A DNA stretch of 64,000 nt. Origin: Rhizomys pruinosus (Eukaryota; Chordata; Mammalia; Rodentia; Spalacidae). The translations under genes and the position numbers were made by a program. The notes beneath the pieces were generated by a model. The model saw nothing but the letters and a program-made list of their open reading frames with translations. It did not search any database and was not told the DNA's origin. The stretch covers positions 5,352,714-5,416,713 of the forward strand of contig VZQC01007982.1 in NCBI GenBank assembly GCA_009823505.1, read 5' to 3'. Of the stretch, positions 34,549 to 46,048 are shown piece after piece (the first letter of the stretch is position 1; every line of letters begins with the position of its first letter).

Positions 34549-35374
34549 GGTTCACAACATTCTAAAGGGCCTCCAGTCCTAGCTCTTGGGTTAAGCCCAC
34601 TCAGACCATACAGGTATTGTCAGATGAGTTCTTGTGAGACAGGCAGGCAGGCCAGGGAACAGTCAGGAGTCAGCTGGATTTGTATTCCATTATCTAAGAG
34701 GAGTTTAACTACATAAGTGAAAGGAACAGGTATTGGGCCAAGGGAGAATTCCATTGTGTGTGGTGGGGGCCACATACACACTGTATTTCTTCCCTAAATT
34801 CTTTATGTTGTTTGACTTTTTACCTGCTTTCTTGCTAGTGGAACTATCATTTCCCTATCACATCGTTTCTGGGTCCATCAGAGTTTATACAGGCTGTTCC
34901 TAACTTAGGAACTCCCAACCTAGGAATCCTAGCCTGTCCTCCCTCACTATTAAGCAGTTACGCCTCATGTTTCCCTGAAGTGAATAATCTGAAAAGATTT
35001 TAAACTAGTATTCCATGTATACACATAGAAAGAAATTTCTGCTATGAGGTAGGAATGAACAAAATTTTAGGCACTGAGATCTTGTCCTGGCTCTTTTCTG
35101 CCCTTCTCCAGGGAAATCCAGGAAATGAGAGGCAGTTGAACAGACTAGTAGGGACATCATACATGAAATAGGCAAGCTAATCATTCTAAAGGAATCGTTC
35201 CAAGCTCTGCATGCTGGAGATGGAGTAATTCCTTTCTATTCTATTCTCCTTCACATGCACCAGAAATCTGGGGATATAACTAGGCTTCTAAGAAAGTTCA
35301 GGAAATAAACATCCAACTTTGCTCTTCATGCAAGATTTTAATTTTCCTTAAACTCTTTTTAAGAATCAGAAGCT
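34549..35374. other. Single-copy DNA, no feature seen
   Basis: No repeat or gene recognised. It ends in the duplication AAGAATCAGAA of the following B2. Confidence 0.45.
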
Positions 35375-35375
35375 G

Positions 35376-35635
35376 GGGCTGGAGAGATGGTGGCTCAGAG
35401 GGTAAGAGCACTGACTGTTCTTGCAAAGGACCTGGGTTCCATTCCTAGCACCCACATGGTGGTTAGCAATGAGCTATAACTTCAGTTCCAGAGGATCTAG
35501 GGGTCAGAAGCGGGGTCAGACCTCTTCTGACCTCTGAGGGGATTGCATAACACACATGTATCACCTACATGTGTGCTCTTACACACATGTAGGTGATACA
35601 TTCATACACATAAAATAAAAATAACAAATGGAATA
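35376..35635 (+). mobile_element. B2 SINE carrying an internal hairpin
   Basis: Forward B2 with head GGGGCTGGAGAGATGGTGGC, longer than usual because of a foldback duplication at 35556-35601. Flanking duplication AAGAATCAGAA. Confidence 0.93.
35556..35601. repeat. Perfect 20-bp inverted repeat, 6-nt loop
   Basis: The arm ATGTATCACCTACATGTGTG at 35556-35575 is exactly complementary to 35582-35601. The loop is CTCTTA. Confidence 0.98.
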
Positions 35636-35644
35636 TTTTTTTAA

Positions 35645-35813
35645 AGAATCAGAAATCAAAGCCAATGAAATGGCTCAGTGAATAAAGACACTGCCCCACA
35701 TCTGACGACCTGAGTGGGGTCCCAAGAACCCACACAGGGGAAGAAAACCAGAGCTGATTCACACAAGTTGTCTGCTGACCTTCATACCCATCTGTATCTA
35801 CATGTAGGCACCT

Positions 35814-35854
<41 letters not shown>

Positions 35855-35880
35855 CACACACACAGAAGGGACAGTGGAAG
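35645..35880 (+). mobile_element. B3-like SINE with (CA)n
   Basis: CCAATGAAATGGCTCAGTGA, ACGACCTGAGTGGGGTCCC and CACAAGTTGTCTGCTGACC match B3. A (CA)n tract at 35813-35852 forms its tail. Confidence 0.75.
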
Positions 35881-36274
35881 AGACACAGACAGAGACAGAC
35901 AGGAGAGAGGCAGAGAGAGTAAATAGTTGATAATAATAATAAACAGAACCCCAGCTCTCGGAACTGGGGGTCCATGGGGGGCCTCACAGAGCAGAGATGT
36001 GGGTGCAGGGAGCTGTGGGAAAACCACATGCATCCTGTAAAGCAAGCCCTTATCTTCTGCAAGATCAGCAGGTGCTCTTATCCACCGAGTCAGCTCTGGA
36101 ACCTCAACTCAAATGTTGTACCTCCTTAGCTTAGCTGAGACCACTTCTTACACCACATTTGCATATCAATATATAGTGGCCCCCAAACTGAACACAAGCA
36201 TCACTCCACAGGGCCATAACGTGCCAAGTTGGGGAAACAGCAAACAAGATTCAAATAACCACTTAATGAAGACA

Positions 36275-36440
36275 AGATCACCCAGCATCCACGTGGTGGT
36301 TTACACTTGTCTGTAACCCAGTTCCAGGGACTCTAACACCCTCTTCTAGCCTCTGTGGTTGCCAGGCATGCATGTGGTACACATAGATATATGCAGGCAA
36401 AACACTTATACCCAAAAAATAAAAAGAAATAAACCTTTTT
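36275..36440 (+). mobile_element. B2 SINE, 5'-truncated
   Basis: CAGCATCCACGTGGTGGTTT, CAGTTCCAGGGACTC and ATGCAGGCAAAACACTTATA then an A-rich tail. This tail is closer to the common cricetid form than other copies here. Confidence 0.8.
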
Positions 36441-36726
36441 AACAAAATCAAAACGCTTTTTTAAGTGAGATGGTATGCAGATAAAGTGATCAAGGAGTTC
36501 GCCTCAGTGGTTGAAGTAGGAATGGGGGGGGGGGGATGTCTCACATCTCCTCTTCCTTACTTCCAGCCCAGGGAAGAAATCCAGGCTTCCTTGGAAACAG
36601 TTTGACCTTTATGGTTTCCCATTTAAAGACAAAACAATATAGTGTAAGGTCAAGACTATTCCAGTAATGGTATGGAGTGTTCAAAATGATGTGTCCAGAC
36701 TAAGAGGACATCAGTATAAGTGACTG

Positions 36727-37110
36727 CCTTAGTTTCTTTTTCTTTTGCTATGGTAAAATATTCTTACAAAAGCACATTACAGAAGAAAGGGCTTATTGTA
36801 GCTCAGAGTTCTAGGTTACATTCCACCATGTGGAGAATCAAGTGTTTAAGAAACTGAAGCAACCGATCACATTTCCCCTGCAGACGGAAGGGACAAATGA
36901 ATCCGTGCAGGCATGCTAGCTGCTGGAAGCCCCTCTCTATGCTTACACAGTCCAGGATCCCCTTCAGGAAATGGTGCTGCCCAGTGTCTGGGTCTTCCCA
37001 AATAAATTGATAGCAACATAAGTTCCTATAGATATGTCCAGAAGTCTGTTTCCAGGTAATTCTAACTTTCGTCAAGTTTACAACTAACACTATCCATAAC
37101 AGTGACCTGT
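36727..37110. mobile_element. URR1-like hAT relic
   Basis: CCTTAGTTTCTTTTTCTTTTG, AGAAAGGGCTTATTGTAGCT and TTTACAACTAACACTATCC resemble the terminal parts of URR1-type elements seen at 50053 and 56809, in the opposite orientation and strongly diverged. Confidence 0.4.
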
Positions 37111-38095
37111 GGAAAAGAATAAAGGTTTAACCATCATGACCAGCTGACTGTCCTTGACACAGTCATTTAATCTATCATACATTATGGATGCTCAGACCAT
37201 TTGACTTCTAAGAGCTCTTAGAAGGGCCACCATTCTAGTCCAAAGATGCTGGGCCAGACTAACTGGGTGGGAAAGACTCCTATTTCTGCAGAGTGCCCAG
37301 GTCCAGACCAGGAGGCCATTGCCAGCCCATGTGGCCTACACATGGAGTGGGTTTACACCCGCCCTCTGTTTTGTCCATCCACCCCATTTCCTGCCTTATC
37401 CGATGCTCTGGTTCGACGACCGTCCCCACTGTCCTGAACAAGTTATGGAGGCCTGGCCATGTGGTCAGTGGCCCATGCTTTGGACCCTTTTGACCTATGC
37501 TTCAAATTCATCAAAACTTACCTGACTTGTGCTCAGAGGCCTAAGGCTTGCCCTCCCTCCCTGAGTTCAAGCTTTCTACAACGTCGGGTCCCTAATCATT
37601 TAAAATCTGTTGCTTCATCTCTGACTACCTCCCTTACATCCTCATATGTTGAAATCACTTCTACCTTATGGAAAAAATTGCTTATCACTAGCGAATGGAC
37701 ATCTTATCTACCAAAGCAAGAAGGGCAGGGAGAAAATCCTCTTTAAAAAGTAATTCTATTAAAAAAAAAGCCTTCTTTCTTCCTTTGTTTTGTAATACAA
37801 AATTGACCACTCTAATTTTTCTATGTCAGGAATTAAGAAAGTAGCAATAGTCATAAGTAGCTTCAATGTGATTAAGGATGAGGTCATAGAATTAGGAGAG
37901 GGCAATGTTGACAGGCTGTGAGATATTCAGTATATCAATGCAGCAATAAATTTTCCTGATTTAAGTTCATCTGTAAAAGTGAGAATCATGATACATAAAT
38001 CTTACAAGATTGGTGTAAGGATCAACTGAGATCATTTATGTAGCAAAATTAATTTTGATTATGATATAGATATACAATAGTACGTAAAATCTCTG
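37111..38095. other. Unassigned DNA
   Basis: 37240-37750 keeps several overlapping forward open frames of 63-95 codons (for example 37459-37746). I see no domain, no start context of note and no repeat. Confidence 0.35.
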
Positions 38096-38099
38096 TAAA

Positions 38100-38345
38100 C
38101 CATTTTGAAAATGAGGGAATGGGGAGATGACTCAGCCTGTGAGATGCTTGTTGTGTAAGCATAAGGACCTAACTTTGGATCCCCAGAAACCTTGTAAAAA
38201 GCTCGACATAGCAGCACATGTCCATAACCCCAGTGCTGGCAGTGGGGGGGGCGGCAGGCAGATCCCTAGAGATCATTGACAACTACTCTAGCTGAATCAA
38301 TGAAGGTTCAGGAGAAAGCCTGTCTCAAAAAATAAGGTGGGGAGT

Positions 38346-38381
<36 letters not shown>

Positions 38382-38400
38382 AATACTTTCACACATACAA
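38100..38400 (+). mobile_element. B4 SINE
   Basis: GGGGAGATGACTCAGCCTGT, AAGGACCTAACTTTGGATCC and AGCCTGTCTCAAAAAATAAG follow the B4 layout, a tRNA-like head plus a B1-derived part. A (CA)n tract lies at about 38350-38380. Confidence 0.75.
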
Positions 38401-38432
38401 ATAAGTTAACATAATAAAGACTGGAAATCAAA

Positions 38433-38719
<287 letters not shown>

Positions 38720-39126
38720 TGACCCATCCCGCGGGTCAGTCAACAGGGTTCTGGAAGAGAAGGAGTAAGGGGAAGGGGCAAGAGACACAAGGACTGGAGA
38801 CAAGACAGGTTCTGATCAAGTCTTCTTTATTGCTAGTTTACACACAGAATATATAGGGTAACAGAGAAGGGAAGTGACTGTTAATGCCAAATCGCAGAGT
38901 TAAACGTTTACTGGAGCTATTTGCACAGAAAGGTTACCCAAGTGCACAGAGCATCCTGTGATTTGCTAAACTGTCACGTCTTCCTAGAGCACCTGATGTT
39001 CAGGTCTTAGTCTAGCTTCCTCCTTAGTGACTGACTCAGCTTCCTAAAAAGCTGTAAGTAAGGTCCAGTGGAAAAATACTGATCTTGCTGTGTAATGAAG
39101 CCTGGTTTGGCCCAGGGACCCCCACA
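38720..39126 (-). repeat. 3' LTR of the provirus
   Basis: 407 bp with TG/CA ends, preceded on the sense strand by the polypurine tract. On the reverse strand AATAAA (38827-38832, shown as TTTATT) is the likely poly-A signal, and CTATATATTC (38853-38862) is TATA-like. The partner LTR is 48095-48502. Confidence 0.96.
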
Positions 39127-39140
39127 GGTCCCCCTTTTTT
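39127..39140 (-). promoter_or_regulatory. Polypurine tract
   Basis: The reverse strand reads AAAAAAGGGGGACC directly upstream of the LTR TG. In retroviruses this primes plus-strand DNA synthesis. Confidence 0.9.
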
Positions 39141-39305
39141 ATTTTTCAAAATGATCCATGGGAGTTGTGCCTGTCTTAGGTTTGGACCTGCCCAAGTGCC
39201 CTCCTTAGACGTCCTTGGGCAGATGACCTCTAGGCGTCATCCCCCTGTCTTAGCTTGGTAGGGCAAGCAAAGCTCAGGAGTGTCAGTCCCTTTACCCGTC
39301 TCTGG

Positions 39306-40544
39306 CTAACCAACTCTGCTCATAGTGAAGTGACTACTGGCTTCAGCGGAGCCAGAGGGAAAATCTTCCATGGCCAATTGTTGGTAATCCAAATGTTGGA
39401 TCTGCAAGGACTTCATTTGGATGGCTTCGATCTGAGATCGCACAAATGCCATTAGCTTATTGATTACTATTGGACCTAGAGAAATCAATAATAATAGCCC
39501 TAATAGAGGGCCCAAGATAGAAGGTAAGAGAGTTGTCAGCCAAGGGGAAGTATTGAACCAATTGCCGAACCAGCCCTGTTCCTTTTCCCTCTGTAGCTTT
39601 CTGTGTTCTAAACCTTCTCTCACCTTCTGTAGGGAATCTTTAACCACACCAGAATGATCAGCATAGAAACAGCATTCTTCTTTTAGGGCAGCACACAAAC
39701 CTCCTTGTTGTAGTAGCAACAAATCTAGGCCCCTAGGGTTTTGCAGGACAACCTTGGCCAAGGAAGTTAAGGATTCTTGCCTATGGCTTATAGCTTTTCC
39801 TAACTTTTCTATGTCATTGTCTATAGATGCCCTGAGCACGATATACCCTTTCTCCTGCAACAACAGAGATGAGATTACAGTGCCAGTACCCACTAGGCCA
39901 AGCCCCAGCAAGACTGCTACTGTGACAGCAGTTACTGGCTCCCGTTTATCTCTGACAAATGTTCGGGGCTCCCAGTAAAGGCTGAGTTCTCTGCCAGAGT
40001 GATAAGTTATCTTTGGCACCAGTTGAATGGCCACACAAAAATCTTTATCCAAGAGCATCCCTGCTATACAAGAGGCCCACCAGGCATTAAAGGGGGGAAC
40101 GAGGTAGTCGGTGGTGCTAGTATGTAGGGTCAGGTTACACAGCTCTTGATAGGAGGGGGTGACTATCCCAATACAAACTCCAGTTCCCTGGATTTCTGCT
40201 AAAGTAAGCTTATGTCCCTGTTGATCCCATCTGCATACAGAGTGGTTATTAGTAAGCGATATGTTGCCAGAGATAGCTATACCTTCATAAAAAGGGGGGC
40301 GAGTGGACATGCAGAGCCAGCAGTCCTGGGTAAGATTGGGCTGGGAACTATTTAGGGCCTGATAGGTATGGGAAAGCAAATTTAGTAAAGTTTCCTCACT
40401 AGAGGGAGGGGCAAATGGGGCAGTGAGCAGCAGGGAGGAGGCATTAAAGTGGTTAGTGGGAATGGAGGAGGTGGCAGCTGAAATAGGCGGGGAGGGCGCC
40501 TGGTGTGATGGAGGCGCTGGGGCTGGAATAGTGGTACCTTTGGG
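39306..40544 (-). pseudogene. env: Env: surface subunit C-half and complete transmembrane subunit, frame open
   Basis: Without a stop, this frame runs from just after a TAG at 40547-40545 to its terminator: 412 sense codons. It starts with the proline-rich region of the surface subunit. Next come the CXXC isomerase-like motif (DCWLC), a furin-type site RDKR before EPVTAV, a hydrophobic fusion peptide, heptad region, QNPRGLDLLLL immunosuppressive-like segment, CX6CC (CAALKEECC), a membrane anchor (LLPSILGPLLGLLLLISLGP) and a cytoplasmic tail. These features define gammaretroviral, MLV/GALV-class Env, which mediates receptor binding and fusion. The N-terminal surface domain upstream is broken, and no ATG with a signal peptide is in frame. 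An unspliced product would lack receptor-binding sequence. Function is unproven. Confidence 0.9.
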
Positions 40545-41213
40545 CTAGGTATAGGTGGAGCTAAGATCACATTAGGGCCAATCCCTATCCTAATGCTTGA
40601 TGGGTAGTTCTAGGCATCTCAAGGTGAACAAAACTCCTGTATCATAGCCAGATGTATATAAGCGAAGCCCCCAGGTCAGCCCTACCCCCCAATCTGGGTA
40701 CTCTTTACTTGAATTAGTAAAAGAGATTTCCAGTGGGTTACACGGAAGCCTAGGGTTAGTGCAGAAGGTTCCTGGATCTGCCCTAACAACTTTAATAAGA
40801 CCAGGATATAGCTAAATCCAGTGGCACATGCCCATCTTTTCACATCCCCAGGATTTACAATAAAATTCCTGTCCATCACCACATTAAAACACTAACCTTT
40901 TTGTAGTAAGGGCCAGGCAAACATAAAAACAATAGGCTTTAAGTTCTTGTATAGCATATTGAGTTCCATATCCCAGAATTCCAGTTCTTCCCCCATGCCA
41001 GGGATCCTGTCAGAAGAGGTTACAAAGGTCCACTCTGAGTGTTGGCCACCAAGTTCCTCGTGGGTGAGTTCCACCGATTTGGGTCACCATGGACTGAGAA
41101 CTGGGAGTGATGATCTGCCAGGTTATATTCCATGGTTCATGAAGGTTGGAGGTCGAGAGTGCCCAAGGTGTGTAAATGCTGAATAGGAGGTTCACGGTCA
41201 GAAAATGCAACAT
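40545..41213 (-). pseudogene. env: Env surface subunit, N-terminal half, broken
   Basis: A likely start at 41213 (MLHFLTVNLL) gives a hydrophobic leader, followed by EPWNITWQI and GTWWPTLRVDLC, typical of the gammaretroviral receptor-binding domain. The frame then shifts repeatedly (breaks near 41010, 40890 and 40680) and a TAG at 40547-40545 separates it from the intact downstream part. The start overlaps the region of the integrase C-terminus, as usual for env. Confidence 0.75.
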
Positions 41214-41289
41214 TTTGTACTGCCTGTGAATGAAAAGGGTTAGATTTATCTCAGGAATGGGAGTCATTCCTGGATGATTGGTTAATCTG

Positions 41290-41772
41290 TTTTATTAATC
41301 TCTCAGGCAGCCATCTAGCTGAATCAGCTTCTTTTGAGTAAATGCATACTGATCCTCATCCCCAGATAAGGACTGGATCAGGTTCATTCCATTTATTAGT
41401 AAGAGGATCTTTCCACATGTCTGAGGCATAATGTTATTTTGTTGTGGACTTCCAAAATCTTTCTGCAGCTGTGTGTCCATCATGGTCCAAGGTTAAAAAA
41501 TTTTAAATTAGGAGTGAATGATTAAGAATGTTACATGGGGACCCTGTGGTGGGGTACCAGTCCCCCTTCTTTACTTTGTCAAAGTCAGATTTGAGTGTTT
41601 GATGAGCTCTTTCAACTATAACTTGTCCTTGGGGGTTGTAGGGAATGCCTGTTTTTGAATTAATAGCTAATTTTTTACAGAAATATTTGAAAGTAGATCC
41701 TGGGCCATTGTCAGTTTTGATGGTGGTAGGAATGCCCAGGGCAGGGAAGGTCTGTACATCACAGTGTAACAC
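41290..41772 (-). pseudogene. pol: Integrase C-terminal part
   Basis: 41772-41503 keeps the second catalytic Asp (KTDNGPG) and the catalytic Glu (VIVERAHQTLK) of the DDE core. The frame then breaks; 41483-41295 holds the frameshifted C-terminal DNA-binding region. The first catalytic Asp lies 2.2 kb away, beyond the insert at 41773-43980. Confidence 0.88.
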
Positions 41773-42310
41773 TTTCTTTTACTTGTAGGACAATTTAAAG
41801 GAATTAAGCTTAAATTTTTACTTCCCAAATAAGTAGAAGTCTTAGTCCAGTCATATAGCGTTAAAGAGCAAAGTGTTTATTGGGTAAAATTTATTTAGCA
41901 GGTACTCAACTCTGCCCAAGCTTTATCCACCAAGTATAGGATATTTTAAGGCTTAGTGAATTGTTTAGATTAGTTAAATTTAGGTGTAGGTTTTGGTGGA
42001 AATGGTAATACAATTGAACTAATTGGGAATATAAAATGTTAATTGTTTTATTTATAATTTGTATTGGGTTAAGGTATACAAATGGCCTATATATTTTTTC
42101 TGAATTACACAACATCACATTATAACACTTTCTTTTACTTGTAGGACAATTTAAAGGAACTAAGCTTAAATTTCCTTCCCAAATAAGTAGCATACAGTCA
42201 ATGAGAAACAGTTTGGGTAAATTTAATGAAAGCTTATGCCTTGGCTCCTGTTTATGGGTATGTGTAATACAACTTAGGCATCTATAGGTCAAAACATAAA
42301 ACTTTAAAAA
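41773..42310. mobile_element. Unidentified AT-rich insert in integrase
   Basis: A ~70-bp segment (TAACACTTTCTTTTACTTGT...) occurs at 41768-41837 and again at 42124-42193, so the insert contains a diverged duplication about 356 bp apart. A 128-codon reverse frame (42292-41906) has no domain I recognise. Origin and target duplication are unresolved. Confidence 0.5.
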
Positions 42311-42324
42311 ACAAAAAGAGGGAG

Positions 42325-43979
42325 GTGGGAGGTGGGGTAGTATCCCTTCTGGGATACAAATGGAAAACTCTGTGTTCCAATCCTATTGATAAATTTTCAA
42401 TTTTTCTGATCTTGAAACTAACAATGGGAGGAGAATTTTATGTTCCCACAGGTAAAAATCACCAATCTAAATGCCTGAAAACATACAACTTATGGCTGTG
42501 CAGGATGAACTGGGGAATGCCAGCAGAGAGGTTGACCCATCTGAACATTAAGGAATGAGGAACCTCAGACTGCCTGAGTCACGGACACTGAGCATCTCTC
42601 TGAATAATATTGGGGTTGACTGTTTATAATGGACCCTAATGAAGTTTACCTTCCAGATGCTGAGAAACCTTCCTACCTCTCCCCTTTTTTAGGAAAAAGA
42701 AAAACATGATGGTAATGAAACCACTCCCTAACTGTAAACTAGAGCCAATTGTTACAGTGGTAATTTCCTATAAAACAGGCATAACGTATTAACTGATTGA
42801 TAGGCATAGGAACTGTGAAAGGATATTTCTCTATCTAGAGCCAAATTCAATAGTAAAGTGTTTATAAGTTGTGTAATTAAGCAAAATATATTACTACAGG
42901 AAAGCTCTGACATCAGCAATGAATTATTCTGCCTAGGAGATGTTGGCTAGGGGATTCAAACCCGCCCCCCCCAATTATAAAGGCCTTTTGCCTATAAGTG
43001 GGATATATGCAAGGAGAAAGGCAGTAAGTCCCTGTTGTCGAAGACCTGGTGTGAGCATGAAAAATGTTATGAGACGTCACCTGCTAGCGTACAACTGGCC
43101 TCTGAAATGCTAGAGAGCATTACCAAAGGCCACTACAGCAATACAGCAAAATATTGGTCTCCCTGAGACAAACAAGACTCCTCCGAAAATATCAGCTACA
43201 CCTCAACAGCCTGGAGATACAGTGCAACAGTGGCAGCCAAGTGTCTATATTATATCCCAAAACTATTTGGCTATTAGCTCTCTCCTTGGAGGAATAACTC
43301 ACAGCGGATGCCACAAGCTTATGTCCTCTAGTGGTTAGGCGATGTTATAAGCCACAATAAGAACTTGTCACCCTTTATAGAGAAACCACAGTTTGCGGAT
43401 TAGCATACCATCCAAGCATCTGTGTCTATGCTCACAGCTTAGCTTGACATAATAATTGGTACTGCTTAAATGCCTGTACATCCAATAGCTTGTGCTTTGT
43501 TAGTATGACTAAAAAGGGTATCACTGGGAAAGCTGTCAATCCATGAAGGGAAACAACCTGAACAGACTGCAGTCCAAAATGACAACTCCAAAGAAATTAG
43601 ACTGTTTTCTTCTCAACCACTTGTGCCCCTTTCCCAAAGCCCAGGGAACAAACTGCGGAAGAGGAGGCATGGTAGATTGTAAGGGCTGCAGAGAGATAGG
43701 GGTGAATCATGAGACTACAGGAATATAGTCTGGACTCCTGATTGATCAACATGCCTGTGCATACCAAGCTTCTCCAACTAGACTATGGGAACCTTGGGTT
43801 GTTCAAAATTTGGACATAGATACTTGCAAAATGCACCAATTACCTAATTGTATGTCATACTGAGTAACATCAGTGTTATCTGCAAACAACTGTGTCATTA
43901 TATTGTAGAATCCCTTAAAAATAAAAATAAACAAATAAATAAAAATAAGAAAAAATAAAAAAATAAGAAAAAAAAAAGA
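42325..43979 (+). mobile_element. Repeat X, copy A
   Basis: About 1.65 kb, forward, ending in a 60-bp A-rich tail that abuts integrase. It aligns with copy B (55975-57971, reverse) at many points: TGTTCCCACAGGTAAAAAT, GCCAGCAGAGAGGTTGACC, GGAACTGTGAAAGGATA, GAGATGTTGGCTAGGGGAT, CTCCTTGGAGGAATAACTC and GGAAGAGGAGGCATGGTAG. The poly-A shows LINE-type retroposition. Both copies hold a short similar peptide (YVPTGKN here, YVPTGQN in B), hinting at a coding ancestor. I do not recognise the family. Confidence 0.75.
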
Positions 43980-44184
43980 GATGTGTGATAACATTTTTTG
44001 TAGCTTCTCCTGGTTGGAGAGTAGCAAAGATGAAGCCACTAAATCTATCAACGCAGACATGTATATATTTTAATTTGCCAAGTTCAAGATAGTGAGTGAC
44101 ATCCATTTGCCATAAGGCATTGGGTACGAGACCTCTGGGGTTTACGCCTAGGTGCAAAACAGGCAAGTGGGTGACAGAAGTTGA
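43980..44184 (-). pseudogene. pol: Integrase N-terminal zinc domain and first half of core
   Basis: The first catalytic Asp is present (LWQMDVTHY), then [12 protein letters not shown]. In the HHCC zinc domain the His pair is upstream, but at the usual Cys pair a TGA stop replaces the first and Ser the second (near 44190-44175), so zinc binding would be lost. The reading frame is cut at 43980 by the insert. Confidence 0.85.
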
Positions 44185-45069
44185 TCAATTTTTGACAATG
44201 TCTCTAGCTTGTTCTTTGGTTATTTTGAATAATAGATGAAGGGTGTGAGCATTAAGATGATGTAGAAAATGAGCTCGAACAGCGAGGTCAATGGGAGACA
44301 TGGGTTGAGAGATCATAACCAATCGAGTGGCAAGATCTGCTTTATTATTGCCCATGGACAGCGGACCAGGTAACGCTGAATGAGCCCTCAAGTGTCCTAA
44401 ATAAAAATTGTGCTGTCTATGAATGATAAGATCTCTACACTGTTCAAAGAGCTGAGCAGTGGTAGAGGTATGCTTTAGCTGACTGACTGTTTCTAAATAA
44501 GGGATGGACAGAGCCAGGTAAGCACTCTCTGTATAAATATTCAATGGTAGATTAGGGAAGGCCTGAAAGACAGCCAGGAGTGCATAGAGCTCCACTAATT
44601 GGGTGGATTTGGAGGGAGTATTAAAGAAAGTTTTGTCCTGATAGAAATAAGCAGCACATCCTGTTGAGGACCCATCTGTAAATATCAGTAGAGCATTTTG
44701 GAGAGGCTCAGGGGAGGTAATTTTTGGAAACACAAATTCATGCCTGTCGCAAAATTGTATACACTTATCAGGGGAAAAATGGTTATCCAGATTTCCTGAG
44801 AATGAGGCACAAGCTATAGGCCATTCTTCAGTGGTTTGTAATAGCCAATCTAGTTGAGTTTTAGTATATGCTTGTACAGTATTTTCTGCATCTTTGCCAA
44901 AATACTTGTTACTGGTTTCTTGGCCAAGTCGGATAAGGTCAGCGACTGAAGTATAGTAGGGATAAATGATCTTCTTGGGGGAGGAGGGCAAATGCACCCA
45001 CATGATGGGGGCAGACTGCCAGAATACCGCAGTAGGAGAGTACAGGGTGTTGAAAATTAAATAAGACAA
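44185..45069 (-). pseudogene. pol: RT connection and RNase H, 294 codons open
   Basis: An open frame covering the RT connection and all of RNase H, then the start of the integrase zinc domain. RNase H carboxylates: Asp132 (FTDGSS), Glu160 (QLVELYA), Glu181 in place of the usual Asp (IYTESAY) and Asp245 (NNKADLATR). One of four metal-binding residues is therefore conservatively changed. It ends at a TGA inside the zinc domain. Confidence 0.9.
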
Positions 45070-45079
45070 GGGCTTAGAA

Positions 45080-46048
45080 TAATCAATGCTAGTGACAAAT
45101 TATGAGTCTATGGCAGTAGCCACCTTTTGCAGGGCTAGTTGTCCCTCACTAGTTAGGGCCCTAGGGGACCGAGGATCAGAATCACCTCTAAGAATGTCAA
45201 ATAATGGTTTTAATTCTCCAGTGGTAAGTTTTAGATAGGGTCTTAGCCAATTAATGTCTCCTAACAACTTCTGGAAATCATTGAGCATTTTAAGATGATC
45301 TGTTCTAAATGAGGTTTTAGCACTGGTTATTTTTCTGCCATGACTATGGAAGCCAAGATACGTATAAGGATCTTGGAGTTGGATCTTATCGGGGCAATTT
45401 GTAGGCCTGCTTGGGTTAAGGCCTCTTGTATATCTTTAAAGCAGCTGAGAACCTGTTAATTTTTGGATCCCTCCAATAATATATCATCCATGTAATGTAT
45501 TAGGTATATGTCTGGCCAGGCATCTCTGACCTGTTGGATGGCAGCAGCCACAAATTTTTGGCATAGGGTGGGACTATTGGCCATGCCTTGTGGCACTACT
45601 CACCATTAATATCTTTTCATGGGTTCTTTAAAATTAGTAGATGGTACTGAAAAGGCAAATCTTTCCCTATCATCTTTGTGTAAGGGGATAGTGAAAAAGC
45701 AATCTTTTAAGTCAATGACAATTTTGTAATAATTTAAAGGAACAGCTACCGGTGATGGGAGGCCAGGCTGAAGAGCTCCCATTAGTACCATGATTTGGTT
45801 AGCTGCTCTCAGGTCCTGTAACAGCCTCCATTTTCCTGATTTTTTCTTTATGACAAAAATGGGTGTATTCCATGGGGAGTTACGAGGTTCAAGATGTCTT
45901 GCCCCAAGTTGTTCCTGCACTAACAATTGGGCTGCCTGTAACTTCTCATGGATAAGGGGCCATTGATCTACCCAGACAGGTAAACTGTCTTTCCAGGTGA
46001 TGGGATCGGCAGTAATAACTGGGTGTGCAGAGGATGCAATGGCCTCTA
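45080..46048 (-). pseudogene. pol: Reverse transcriptase palm/fingers and thumb, frameshifted
   Basis: 45926-45606 shows betaretroviral [22 protein letters not shown], the [11 protein letters not shown] block and motif A Asp (VIDLKDCFF). The catalytic YMDD is intact at 45494-45483 but in a different frame. 45288-45100 is thumb/connection. At least two frameshifts or stops separate these pieces. Confidence 0.9.

Noticed and set aside
37240..37750. Possible processed pseudogene or exon
   Set aside because: Several overlapping frames are open but none shows a recognised domain, start context, poly-A tail or target duplication.
41906..42292. 128-codon reverse frame as a retroviral accessory gene
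   Set aside because: It lies inside a later insertion within integrase, has AT-driven composition and no recognised motif.
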